Origin: a virus
Length of the DNA stretch: 36,755 nt
Reading direction: 5' to 3' (one strand)
IMG/VR virus record: IMGVR_UViG_3300031718_000028
Span: 1-36,755 of that record
The notes below the pieces were generated by a model. That model saw nothing but the letters and a program-made list of their open reading frames with translations, made no database searches and was not told the origin of the DNA. Position 1 is the first letter of the stretch. Every line of letters begins with the position of its first letter. Position numbers and translations under genes: made by a program. Of the stretch, positions 7,890 to 14,647 are shown piece by piece.

Positions 7890-8078
7890 GTGGCAGATCT
7901 GAACGAGACCGATCAGAATCTCGTCGACCGGGTGCAGCGTCTTGAGCGCCTCGCCTGGAAGTCGGTCACGCTCGCCGCTCAGGTTTGGGAGCGCTTTACC
8001 AATCTCGAGCGCTGTACCTACATCGAAGAGCGGATCCGCACTCTCGCCTTCCTCGAAGCCACTCCTGCAAAGCGCTAA
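7890..8078 (+). CDS. Small helical protein, probably leaderless
   Basis: 62 residues starting at a GTG that lies nine bases after TAGAAT, so its mRNA probably begins at or next to the start codon. The protein is one amphipathic, coiled-coil-like helix with many Leu and Glu/Arg (VDRVQRLERLAWKS). It stands alone between two minus-strand genes and is closed by a hairpin terminator. It could be a regulator; no known family recognised. Confidence 0.6.
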   Translation: MADLNETDQNLVDRVQRLERLAWKSVTLAAQVWERFTNLERCTYIEERIRTLAFLEATPAKR

Positions 8079-8084
8079 AAAACG

Positions 8085-8130
8085 GGGCGCCGCCAGAGTT
8101 CACCTGGCGCCCAGCTCGGGGAGAGCTTTT
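8085..8130. terminator. Terminator hairpins between convergent genes
   Basis: GGGCGCC (8085-8091) pairs with GGCGCCC (8106-8112). A second stem, AGCTC (8113-8117) with GAGCT (8123-8127), is followed by TTTT. The plus-strand gene ends at 8078 and the minus-strand gene at 8129, so these stems can serve both directions. Confidence 0.65.
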
Positions 8131-9289
8131 ACCGGGCGTCCTCTTTGCGTTCGGCCAGGTTGAAGTCACACGCGAAACGGCCGTCGCGTGACTTTTGTGT
8201 CTCGCCTTCATCCGGATTCACCATCGCCTTGAAGCTGCAGACGTTCCCGTAGCTGTCGGTGGTGCCTTCCGATGAGTAGACGAGCGAGAGTGAGTGCACG
8301 CCGGCCGCGTCGAGTGTTGAGAGCTCGCTGTCGAGCGCCACACACGGCTCGTCGGGATGCAAGTGACAGTGTTTCGGCTTCCACAAACGAAGCTTCGACC
8401 AGATGCGATCCCGCTTGTCGATCACTCCGTCGAGGTTGCCGCCTTGTTCCCCGCGGTCGTACCAGGCGAGTGCGAGAAACCCGTTCGGGTTCGGGTGGTT
8501 TTTGAGTCCCCCATCCGAGTGCTCGGTGTAGTTGCCGAAAAGATCGTCGGCCCCGTCGATCACTCCGCGCGAGTCGTAAACGAGCCAAGCATTCTCGGTT
8601 TTCCAGTCCGGCCAGGAGACCTTTCGGATCTTCGCGCCGAACCGGAAACTCACATAGCCGTCGGGTGTTTGTGGATCGGTGAAGTGAAATCCCTCGTTCC
8701 GGGTGTCGATCAGGATCGGAGAGGGCCCGCAATTTTCCGGAGTGCAAACCGGGCACGGTCCCCCGCTCGCACCGACGCCGCACCCGCTGTTGACGATCCT
8801 TGCGGGACAGTTGTTCGTGTACGTGTGTTTGTCGGCCCACTTCGGAGATCCGCCGCTATAGCTGATACTTCCGCCAGGGGATGAGATCGTCATCCCGAAG
8901 CCACAAAATAGCGGACACTCGCGCACCGCGCCGGCGCCTTCGCTCGACGCGACCGCGCTCGACGGATAGGTCGCGCTCGCGGTCCCGTTCGCATCGTTCC
9001 ACGCGATCTCGTGCACGAAGCCGGGGATCGTGAGCTTTCCACTTTCCTCGACATAGGAGAACGACGTCGCGGTCGCGACTGCGGCACACTCACCGGGCCC
9101 GCCGGTGTAAGTGCACCACCCTCCCTGTTCGTTCGAAAAGATGTGATTCCCGGTGGAGTGATCGATCGAGTTGATCGAGCCGTAAAAGAACGGTCCGAGT
9201 CTGGTGTTGTAGATGTAGCAGTCTTGCGCCCACCCTGGCGAGGTCGCGAGAATGAGCACAGTTAGCGCTGAGAGTTTTTTCCACAGCAT
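8129..9289 (-). CDS. Secreted Asp/Gly-rich protein with calcium-binding-like domain
   Basis: 386 residues from the ATG at 9289, chosen because AGGAG lies ten bases upstream and the next residues form a signal peptide (KKLSALTVLILATSPGWAQ). The mature part has many Cys (CPVCTPENC). A C-terminal half (about 200-375) contains SPILID, LFGNYTEH, NGFLALAWYD, then NLDGVIDKRD and IWSKLRLW. This is the layout of EF-hand-like domains in exported bacterial proteins, where Asp-rich loops bind calcium. It sits alone next to the integrase on the opposite strand, so it may be a cargo (moron) gene acting outside the host cell. Substrate unknown. Confidence 0.8.
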   Translation of the reverse strand: MLWKKLSALTVLILATSPGWAQDCYIYNTRLGPFFYGSINSIDHSTGNHIFSNEQGGWCTYTGGPGECAAVATATSFSYVEESGKLTIPGFVHEIAWNDANGTASATYPSSAVASSEGAGAVRECPLFCGFGMTISSPGGSISYSGGSPKWADKHTYTNNCPARIVNSGCGVGASGGPCPVCTPENCGPSPILIDTRNEGFHFTDPQTPDGYVSFRFGAKIRKVSWPDWKTENAWLVYDSRGVIDGADDLFGNYTEHSDGGLKNHPNPNGFLALAWYDRGEQGGNLDGVIDKRDRIWSKLRLWKPKHCHLHPDEPCVALDSELSTLDAAGVHSLSLVYSSEGTTDSYGNVCSFKAMVNPDEGETQKSRDGRFACDFNLAERKEDAR

Positions 9290-9503
9290 AGGCTGGTTCT
9301 CCTCGTTCTGACCGGCGTCACGGAGAACCCGAAAGGTGAGAAAATCGGGATCAGCTCTCATCGGCTCCGTGTAGCCGGTGCGTGTTAGGGAGCGGCCCGC
9401 GTTTGCGCGCGAGCCGTTCCCGCTTTGGGGATCATACCCCTGTGAATTTCTGCGGTCGAGTGGAAAATCAGTCCCCCATCGAACCTATCTCTTTCCTGCA
9501 GTA

Positions 9504-9521
9504 AGGTGACTTCGGTCACCT
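9504..9521. repeat. Perfect dyad with TTCG loop, possible operator
   Basis: AGGTGAC (9504-9510), TTCG, GTCACCT (9515-9521). As RNA it would be a very stable UUCG tetraloop hairpin; as DNA it is a 7-bp dyad. It lies ten bases before a TTGACA hexamer, so a repressor site at the start of the early region is plausible. Confidence 0.5.
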
Positions 9522-9657
9522 AGAAGTAATCTTGACAACGGGTGTAGACTCACCCACGTCACAGCAGGGTTTTGGGCTGTGCAAATTCAATCGGTGCCCC
9601 GCTTTTTAAGTGCTCTTCGGTTGACCGACAGGGAAAGAGCAGGGGATGATGGTATGA

Positions 9658-9717
<60 letters not shown>

Positions 9718-9751
9718 TGTGGTTTCTCCCAAAGAGCAAGGGACGGAAACA

Positions 9752-9940
9752 GTGAGCGATGAACACATCGCGCGAGCTGAGAAGTTGCTGGATGAACTCG
9801 AAGAAAACCATCTCGGACAGAGAAGGTTTCGATCGGTTCGAGCTCAGGCAATTGATCAGATCTTGCGCGAGCTCATCGAGCACGTGAAGGAACTCGAGGA
9901 ACGCGCGAAAGCTGGTCGGTTCGCGTCCCGACACTCCTAG
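9752..9940 (+). CDS. Small coiled-coil protein, first gene of the early run
   Basis: 62 residues from GTG at 9752, with GGGACGG upstream; an ATG at 9719 would add 11 residues and overlap no known signal. Almost the whole chain is charged helix with Leu repeats (EKLLDELEEN, QILRELIEHVKELEE), so a coiled coil or dimerising regulator is likely. It is the first gene after the tRNA-like remnant. Function unknown. Confidence 0.6.
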   Translation: MSDEHIARAEKLLDELEENHLGQRRFRSVRAQAIDQILRELIEHVKELEERAKAGRFASRHS

Positions 9941-9975
9941 TCTCAAAAAAAAGCGGGACACCGGAAACGAGGAAC

Positions 9976-10401
9976 ATGGTGCGCAATCACCACACCCCTC
10001 CGTCTCCGGATCCCGCCGGTTCCGGAACCGAGTCGAAAGTAACACACCCCTTCTCACCGTCCCCGGAACCTTGGGAACTGAACGATCTCAGCAAATACTC
10101 GCTGTCGGTCTGTAAGCCAGGGCCCACCGGTCACCAGCTCCTGCTCGCAGAGTTTCCCCTGTTCACGCTATCGGTACTTGCGGATCTGCTGCCGGCGAAG
10201 GAGACGCACTCGAACGCTCGTCTGTTCATGGCCGCCCCGCGCATGCTGCGCGCTCTGCGTGCGATCTCCGAGGTTGTTTCGACGACTCCGATTCCTGAAT
10301 TCGATTCCGACTCTCGAGTCAACACGCTGCTCGAGCTGATCCACGGGTGGACTGATGGGATCAACGATCTTCTGCGCGAGCTCGAAGGCGGTGCGCTGTG
10401 A
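9976..10401 (+). CDS. Phage protein with NARL..AAP.ML motif, paralogue 1
   Basis: 141 residues, ATG at 9976 after GAGGAA. The central NARLFMAAPRMLRALRAI matches a motif common in uncharacterised phage accessory proteins (usually NARLIAAAPELLEAL). The N-terminal 30 residues are Pro/Ser-rich; the C-terminus ends GGAL. The next gene is a diverged copy sharing WELND/WNLKD, LLAEFP/LLAIFP, APRMLRA, VNTL/VNSL and the final GGAL. The end overlaps the next start (GTGA). Function unknown. Confidence 0.8.
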   Translation: MVRNHHTPPSPDPAGSGTESKVTHPFSPSPEPWELNDLSKYSLSVCKPGPTGHQLLLAEFPLFTLSVLADLLPAKETHSNARLFMAAPRMLRALRAISEVVSTTPIPEFDSDSRVNTLLELIHGWTDGINDLLRELEGGAL

Positions 10402-10787
10402 GCCCAGAACTCAAAGAGTGGAATCTCAAGGATTGGAAAATTGTCAACGTTGCGGACGTGACTATTGACCCCGACGTGAAAGGTGAAGCCGCTCTAGTCG
10501 GCGAGATCCCTGGCGAGAAACACGTAACCGAACTGCTCGCTATTTTTCCGGCACTGCCGATCGCAGCCGGCGAAGCGGATCACAAACGCATCGAACGGAT
10601 TCGGAACCTGATCGCACTAGCGCCGCGCATGCTGCGCGCCATCATCTCGATGGTCGGACAAGGTGAGCGCGGAGATTTTATCGGCCGCACTTCCCCGAAT
10701 GTGAACAGTTTGAACACGGAGGGAGAGAAGGGCATTCGCTTGGCCATCGAGATCCTGAACGAGATCGATCCGGGTGGTGCCCTGTGA
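10398..10787 (+). CDS. Phage protein with APRMLRA motif, paralogue 2
   Basis: 129 residues. The GTG start overlaps the stop of the first paralogue. Conserved with it: WNLKD, ELLAIFP, the central LIALAPRMLRAI, VNSL and the terminal PGGAL; it lacks the Pro/Ser-rich head. The DNA around APRML is nearly the same in both genes (CCGCGCATGCTGCGCGC), which marks a tandem duplication followed by divergence. Coupled by GTGA to the next gene. Confidence 0.8.
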   Translation: MSPELKEWNLKDWKIVNVADVTIDPDVKGEAALVGEIPGEKHVTELLAIFPALPIAAGEADHKRIERIRNLIALAPRMLRAIISMVGQGERGDFIGRTSPNVNSLNTEGEKGIRLAIEILNEIDPGGAL

Positions 10788-11026
10788 GCGAGCGCAAAGT
10801 CACCCGCACCGAACACGAATCCGAGAATCCCTTCGGGCTCGAACCCGGCGAGGAAATGCTCGCGATGTTCATGGTGGGTCGCGACGGCAAGATCCAGTTG
10901 CGCGCCCCGAAAGATGCGCTCGAGTGGTTTCGCCACGCCGATCCCCGCATGCGCGACTCTGTCGTCGAAGCGCTCGATCAGCTCTTTAAAGAGTTCCGGA
11001 GTTCACTCACAGGCGGTGTGCAGTGA
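10784..11026 (+). CDS. Hypothetical protein in early run
   Basis: 80 residues, GTG start in a GTGA overlap with the preceding stop. Acidic N-terminal half with LEPGEEMLAMFMVGRDGKIQL, a short beta-hairpin-like segment, then a helical part (RDSVVEALDQLFKEF). Translationally coupled on both sides. No family recognised. Confidence 0.7.
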   Translation: MSERKVTRTEHESENPFGLEPGEEMLAMFMVGRDGKIQLRAPKDALEWFRHADPRMRDSVVEALDQLFKEFRSSLTGGVQ

Positions 11027-11298
11027 GTTTCGGAATCGGTCCCCACGATCCCGGTTGTCCCTGTGCACGCTGTGAATCGCGCCGGCCGATGCGCTGCAAG
11101 TTCTGCGGGTGCACCGAAGACAATCCCTGTTTCGCGGTGCCTGGTTATCGCGAAGAGAACGGCGAGATCCTCGCCACTCACCTGTTGCCGTGCGCATGGC
11201 TGATCCCGAACGTGTGCACGAATCCCTCATGTGTTGACCAGGCTTACGCGGCTGCGAAGCTGATCGTCTCGACCGCTCTCTTCGAGGTGGTCGCATGA
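11023..11298 (+). CDS. Phage-type zinc protein, C..C.C......C type
   Basis: 91 residues, GTG start in a GTGA overlap. Cys groups CPCARC, CKFCGCTEDNPC, LPCAW and CTNPSC follow the order of a widespread phage family (CRVCGCT...C..C.W......C..C), probably binding one or two zincs. The remainder is a short helix. Function in phages is not known; DNA or protein contact is the usual guess. Its end overlaps a 30-codon membrane peptide gene. Confidence 0.8.
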   Translation: MSFGIGPHDPGCPCARCESRRPMRCKFCGCTEDNPCFAVPGYREENGEILATHLLPCAWLIPNVCTNPSCVDQAYAAAKLIVSTALFEVVA

Positions 11299-11387
11299 CG
11301 CCGCAGTCTCTGAACTGGCCCGAAGCGGCTGTCCTGGTCGCGGTTTGTTTCATGGTGGCGGTAATCGCCTGGTGCTCGACACGATGA
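11295..11387 (+). CDS. 30-residue single-TM peptide
   Basis: Sits exactly between two called genes: ATG at 11295 overlaps the upstream stop (ATGA) and its TGA at 11385-11387 overlaps the next ATG. The product has one hydrophobic helix (AAVLVAVCFMVAVIAW) with a short polar head and CSTR tail. Perfect coupling at both ends makes it likely to be translated. Small phage membrane peptides may act in lysis or host membrane control, but nothing specific is visible. Confidence 0.65.
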   Translation: MTPQSLNWPEAAVLVAVCFMVAVIAWCSTR

Positions 11388-11617
11388 GTCACGGATCAAT
11401 GGCGACGATCTACGAGCTGAACGGAGTCTCGAGCTGCCACACGTGCGGCGCCGACTCGCTCGTGATCTGCCGCGGCTGTGCGCACGGGTTCTGTCGCGAG
11501 CACTTTCAAATGTGCACCACCTGCTTCGAGTGGCTCTGTGGGAACTGTTTCGAGATCGCAGCGAAACACCGCTGCAAGCTGATCGTGGTGATCAAAATCC
11601 ACGAGGAAGGGAGGTAA
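11384..11617 (+). CDS. Cys/His-rich double zinc-finger protein (B-box/RING-like spacing)
   Basis: 77 residues from ATG at 11384; a second ATG at 11399 is also possible. The core CHTCG, CRGC, FCREHF, CTTC, LCGNC and HRC gives at least ten Cys/His ligands in the order of B-box or cross-brace zinc domains, so two zinc ions are likely. These domains usually contact protein. The C-terminus is a short beta strand. Last gene before the gap with the parS-like site. Confidence 0.75.
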   Translation: MSHGSMATIYELNGVSSCHTCGADSLVICRGCAHGFCREHFQMCTTCFEWLCGNCFEIAAKHRCKLIVVIKIHEEGR

Positions 11618-11636
11618 AGGTCGCGAAGGACCAGCA

Positions 11637-11702
11637 ATGAGCAAAACACGAGCCGTCGAAGTTGGCCCCTCCCCTGAGTGGCAGTCCGACGACGGCTCGT
11701 GA
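11637..11702 (+). CDS. Possible 21-residue leader peptide over a 12-bp inverted repeat
   Basis: ATG at 11637 with AGGA six bases upstream, stop at 11700-11702. CACGAGCCGTCG (11647-11658) and CGACGGCTCGTG (11690-11701) are perfect inverted copies inside the frame, so the mRNA of the peptide would fold into a long hairpin. It may be a leader, an RNA element, or just a terminator-like dyad. Translation is not proven. Confidence 0.4.
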   Translation: MSKTRAVEVGPSPEWQSDDGS

Positions 11703-11745
11703 TCCAGTCGGTTCGACGCTGGGCATGTGCATTCTAACCCGAGAG

Positions 11746-11761
11746 TGTTCCACGTGGAACG
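11746..11761. promoter_or_regulatory. Near-consensus parS (ParB-binding) site
   Basis: TGTTCCACGTGGAACG contains the perfect 14-bp palindrome GTTCCACGTGGAAC and matches 15 of 16 positions of the conserved bacterial chromosomal parS (TGTTNCACGTGNAACA). It lies 19 bases before the gene at 11780, downstream of the 12-bp inverted repeat. No parA or parB gene is seen in the window, so it would have to use a ParB from the host or from outside the window. Confidence 0.75.
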
Positions 11762-11779
11762 TTTCCGAAAGGCAGGACT

Positions 11780-11962
11780 ATGACACTTCCCGAAAAACTA
11801 TTCGTTCGCATGGTGGATTCAGACGACGGCGAGGATCCGTGGATCGATGCAGAAGAGAAGCTCGAGGATCTCGAGATCGATGAGCCGGAAGAGGTCGCGG
11901 AGTATCACCTGGTGAAAAAGTTCAGCGCGCGCAAACGCATCGAGGTCACCGAAAAGAAATGA
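11780..11962 (+). CDS. Small acidic protein downstream of the parS-like site
   Basis: 60 residues, ATG at 11780 with AGGCAGGA upstream. Residues 13-42 are strongly acidic (DSDDGED, EEKLEDLEIDEPEE), and the end is basic (SARKRIEVTEKK). Strongly acidic small phage proteins can mimic DNA or bind basic host proteins; here this is only a possibility. The stop overlaps the next start. Confidence 0.65.
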   Translation: MTLPEKLFVRMVDSDDGEDPWIDAEEKLEDLEIDEPEEVAEYHLVKKFSARKRIEVTEKK

Positions 11963-12327
11963 AAGAGTACGTGGGCTCTCGCGTCCGTGTTGTTGCCCTG
12001 GTCTCGGTCGTCGATCGCGACACCAGGCTCGCGTCGTCGCTCGATGCCGGCTTTCGTTACGTGAACCACTCGCCCACCGGCTTCGAGTGGGGATATGGGG
12101 GAAGCGGTCCGGCTCAGCTCGCTTTCGCGCTTCTGCTCGATCAGACGGGCAATGTCGCGACCGCCCGCGAGTTCTATCAGGATTTTAAGTGGCGCGTGAT
12201 CGCGAAAATTCAAAGCAACTGCTGGCATCTCGACGAGGAAGAGATCGAGCAGGAAATCCGCGCACTGCAGCTCGCGCGCAATCAGGGAGTTCAGGAAGGG
12301 GGAGGCGCGTGGCAAAGTTCAACCTAG
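11959..12327 (+). CDS. DUF6166-like protein
   Basis: 122 residues, ATG at 11959 in an ATGA overlap. The segment YVNHSPTGFEWGYGGSGPAQ and the following LAFALLLDQTGN, FYQDFKWRVIA carry the hallmark of the DUF6166 family, common in phages and plasmids and of unknown function. Length fits the family. The 3' end overlaps the next gene by 19 bases. Confidence 0.85.
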   Translation: MKEYVGSRVRVVALVSVVDRDTRLASSLDAGFRYVNHSPTGFEWGYGGSGPAQLAFALLLDQTGNVATAREFYQDFKWRVIAKIQSNCWHLDEEEIEQEIRALQLARNQGVQEGGGAWQSST

Positions 12328-12794
12328 AGCTCGACGATGCCGAATTGCTGGCGCTGCAAGTTCTGGTGAGCTTCGGTGTCAGCGTTTTCAATCTCCCGCC
12401 TATCTACAAAAGTTTGGCTCAGCGCGTGGCTTCCCTGTCGGGCGCCCGAGCCAATCCATCGCCGCCGGTGGGGATACCGGCTGCGGTGACCGCGGCCGCG
12501 CCGGCCCCTGTCTCTCCTGGACCGCCGGCGCGGTCGAAATCCGCGAAAAAGGAAAACGGGCACCTCGAGGGTGAGCTCGCCATCACTCCCGTAAAAGTCG
12601 ATCAGCCGACAGACGGGAAGTCGATGGTGGTGCACTACCAGATCCGCACCGCGGCCGGCGTGAAGATCCAAAAGATTCGCTGCTGGGATCCGTCGCACTT
12701 CGGCACGATCCTCGACACTGTCGGCCAGGCGACGACCTTCCTCACCAAAACGAACGCGCAAGGCTTCACGAACATCGTGGGGGTGAAACGGTGA
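12309..12794 (+). CDS. Hypothetical protein, possible nucleic-acid-binding C-terminal fold
   Basis: 161 residues, GTG at 12309 with a strong GGGGGAGG upstream. An N-terminal helical part (LDDAELLALQVLVSF) is joined by a Pro/Ala/Ser linker (about 50-85) to a beta-rich C-terminus: SMVVHYQIR, KIQKIRCWDPSHFG and TNIVGVKR. The alternating strands and length are compatible with a small OB-like domain, but that is a guess. The last 15 codons are duplicated 211 bases downstream. Confidence 0.75.
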   Translation: MAKFNLELDDAELLALQVLVSFGVSVFNLPPIYKSLAQRVASLSGARANPSPPVGIPAAVTAAAPAPVSPGPPARSKSAKKENGHLEGELAITPVKVDQPTDGKSMVVHYQIRTAAGVKIQKIRCWDPSHFGTILDTVGQATTFLTKTNAQGFTNIVGVKR

Positions 12795-12796
12795 AC
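12749..12796. repeat. 48-bp direct repeat, copy 1
   Basis: Spans the 3' end of gene 12309-12794 and the start codon of the next gene. Copy 2 at 12960-13007 differs at three positions only, and all but one of the differences keep the encoded residues of the gene end. Confidence 0.9.
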
Positions 12797-12961
12797 CTGC
12801 ACGCACCCGCGATCCTCATGCTCGCCCTTTTCCTCGTCGCACTGGTGTTCTCGGTCGAGCGGCACGGAAAAGAGAAAAGCGGAACCGAGAGCGCATGGAT
12901 CACTCTGATCGCTCTCGTGATCCAAGCACTGATTCTGTGGTGGGGTGGATTCTGGAAATAA
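12791..12961 (+). CDS. Small two-TM phage membrane protein
   Basis: 56 residues, GTG at 12791 in a GTGA overlap. Hydrophobic helix 1 (AILMLALFLVALVFSVE), then polar RHGKEKSGTES, then helix 2 (WITLIALVIQALILWWGGFW). This HGKEK..G...W and WWGGFW layout is found in small membrane proteins of many phages, sometimes near lysis genes; a holin-like role is possible but not shown. The gene lies exactly between the two copies of a 48-bp repeat, as if inserted as a unit. Confidence 0.75.
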   Translation: MNLHAPAILMLALFLVALVFSVERHGKEKSGTESAWITLIALVIQALILWWGGFWK

Positions 12962-13007
12962 CGAACGCGCGAGGCTTCACGAACATTGTGGGGGTGAAAC
13001 GATGAAC
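12960..13007. repeat. 48-bp direct repeat, copy 2
   Basis: Repeats 12749-12796 at an offset of 211 bases, with three mismatches. It recreates a non-coding copy of the final codons of gene 12309-12794, including its stop, and supplies the ATG (13002) of the next gene. Confidence 0.9.
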
Positions 13008-13832
13008 GAAACAGCCGACTTAGTTGCTTCTGAGACCTGCGGTTGCGGTCGACCTTTACACCACATCGGTCGATGCGCTGCACGACGCTTGCGCGCTGCG
13101 ATCCCGAATGTTGATCTCGAGTCCGACGTTCACCTGATCGCACGGAACCCGAGCGACATGGTGCTCGCGCAAGAGAACCTGAAACTGTGGCTGAAGGCGA
13201 AGATCCGGGTGTGTGATTCCGAGACCGACGAACTTTTCGAAGCCGCCGACGTCGCACGTACTTCCGGATGGCAGTTCGAAACCTACATCCGCCACGGAAA
13301 TCTTTCGAAGCGCCGCGGAGATTTTTATCGCAAGTGCCTGGCCGCAGTCGAGGCCGGATACACCATCGTGCCGAACTTTCCCGTCGACACCTTCGCGGTC
13401 CGCGTGAAGCGTGAGACGCCGCTCGCGAGACAAGGGAAATCAACCTACTCGCGCGAACGGGCCAGTGCCAACGCCCCCGACATCGCACCGCAAGTCTTGC
13501 CCGCCGGGGAAGGCAAGTACGTGAGTCCGACGCCGCGTGGAGTCAGTGGGGAGTTTACAGACACGGACGACAAGGGCAAAGAGATCCTGAAGTATTTTTT
13601 CTCCATCACCGATTACACAGACATCGCGTTCCCGATCGAGGCGGCACGTCCGGAAGTGATGAGTGCAGCGGTCGAAGCGATGGCGCTGAAGGTCTTCGAG
13701 TCGATCGGGATCTGTGGTGCGCGCCAGGCGGATCCGCTGATCATCGGAAAAATTCTCGGACCGAAACACGGATATTCGCAGAAGGAAGTGAGCTTTCTCA
13801 TCGCCTGGCACCTCGACCTCCGCACGCTTTGA
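13002..13832 (+). CDS. Hypothetical protein with N-terminal zinc motif
   Basis: 276 residues, ATG at 13002, lying in the second copy of the 48-bp repeat. The start has CGCGRPLHHIGRC, a likely zinc site. A central helical region holds RKCLAAVEAGYTIVPNFPVD, which looks like a segment seen in uncharacterised phage proteins; a linker (about 150-185) follows. The C-terminal block (about 195-276) has AMALKVFESIGI and ILGPKH, and ends in a helix. No catalytic motif is visible. Largest gene of this part of the early run. Confidence 0.8.
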   Translation: MNETADLVASETCGCGRPLHHIGRCAARRLRAAIPNVDLESDVHLIARNPSDMVLAQENLKLWLKAKIRVCDSETDELFEAADVARTSGWQFETYIRHGNLSKRRGDFYRKCLAAVEAGYTIVPNFPVDTFAVRVKRETPLARQGKSTYSRERASANAPDIAPQVLPAGEGKYVSPTPRGVSGEFTDTDDKGKEILKYFFSITDYTDIAFPIEAARPEVMSAAVEAMALKVFESIGICGARQADPLIIGKILGPKHGYSQKEVSFLIAWHLDLRTL

Positions 13833-13866
13833 GTTTCTCCCGGCCAGTCGTCACTGAAGGGAGAAA

Positions 13867-13929
13867 GCCGGCCGCGAGGATGTAGGAGGCCAAGGCCTTG
13901 AATACGCGAATCCCGATCCCGCGGCCGGC
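13867..13929 (+). ncRNA. Long stem-loop in leader of gene 13944
   Basis: GCCGGCCGCG-A-GGAT (13867-13881) pairs with ATCCCGCGGCCGGC (13916-13929) over 14 bp with a single bulged A. The loop contains AGGCCAAGGCCT, itself able to fold. AAAGGA and the start codon lie just 3' of the stem, so it may act as a leader element or insulator. There is no T-run, so it is not a typical terminator. Confidence 0.5.
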
Positions 13930-13943
13930 ATGAAAGGAACCCG

Positions 13944-14171
13944 ATGGCACCGTTCCCCAAAACTCTCGACGAGCTGAAGCATGCCGGTTATCGCTATCAC
14001 TCGACGCGGCGCTGTCGTCGCTGTCCTGCAGAGATCGAGTTCTGGTGGACGCCGGATAACAAGCTCATGCCGCTCGACGTCGACGGCAAGGGCAATGTGG
14101 TGACGCACTGGTCGACGTGTCCGAAAGCTGAGGCGTTTCGCAAACCCAAACAGGGAGCATTGTTCGCGTGA
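13944..14171 (+). CDS. Phage zinc-ribbon-like protein with CPxxxxFRK end
   Basis: 75 residues, ATG at 13944 with AAAGGAA upstream. CRRCPAEIEFWWTPDNK, KLMPLDVD, then THWSTCPKAEAFRK match a family found in many phages (C..C...I.....P..K.MP.......H...CP....FR). Three Cys and one His probably bind zinc. Function unknown. Its stop overlaps the next gene (GTGA). Confidence 0.8.
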   Translation: MAPFPKTLDELKHAGYRYHSTRRCRRCPAEIEFWWTPDNKLMPLDVDGKGNVVTHWSTCPKAEAFRKPKQGALFA

Positions 14172-14395
14172 CCGCACACGAGGAGAAAACAAGGCACGTT
14201 TATTTGCCCGTGCCCTGTGACTTTTCTGTGAACGCGGTGAACGCGATGCTCGACTTGGCTCGGCACTGTGAACTCGGGAAGGTTGAGCGCATCGACTATT
14301 ACGGAGAGTGGGACTGGTGCTTGCGCTGTGAACACGGTCTCGTTTGGAGCTACCGCTTTCCCGAAGGCTATCGTGCCGTCGGATCCGTTGAATGA
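14168..14395 (+). CDS. Hypothetical protein
   Basis: 75 residues, GTG start in a GTGA overlap with the preceding stop. The middle is helical (VNAVNAMLDLARHCE) and the C-terminus aromatic-rich with a Cys pair: YYGEWDWCLRCEHGLVWSYRFPEGY. No family recognised. Short gap (18 bases) to the next gene. Confidence 0.7.
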   Translation: MTAHEEKTRHVYLPVPCDFSVNAVNAMLDLARHCELGKVERIDYYGEWDWCLRCEHGLVWSYRFPEGYRAVGSVE

Positions 14396-14413
14396 AAAGG
14401 GAGGATTGTTCGC

Positions 14414-14647
14414 ATGAGAGATCACACACTCGAGGTTCCGAAGTTCGAGGGGGATATCGCGAACTTGCAGCTCGTGGCGATGGAGAATCCCAAGAGCGAT
14501 AACGAGCGAGTTCGGGTGATGTGTCCGCTCGCTGTCATGACGCGAGAGCAAGCATTAGTGCACGCCGCTTGGATCGTTGCCCAGGTCGACGAGAGTGAGA
14601 ACTACGAAGAGTTCCGCTCGATCCTCAAAGCGGTGCTCGAGACATGA
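14414..14647 (+). CDS. Hypothetical protein
   Basis: 77 residues, ATG at 14414 with GGGAGGA upstream. A beta-rich first half (ANLQLVAME, ERVRVMCPLAVM) is followed by a helix (REQALVHAAWIVAQV) and an acidic end. The layout is typical of small phage accessory proteins. Stop overlaps the next ATG. Confidence 0.7.
   Translation: MRDHTLEVPKFEGDIANLQLVAMENPKSDNERVRVMCPLAVMTREQALVHAAWIVAQVDESENYEEFRSILKAVLET

Noticed and set aside
9532-9550. Promoter TTGACA / TAGACT
   Set aside because: The two hexamers are only seven bases apart, and no -10 box exists at 16-18 bases.
11637-11702. Intrinsic terminator reading of the 12-bp inverted repeat
   Set aside because: No T-run after the stem and a long loop; kept as an undecided leader element.
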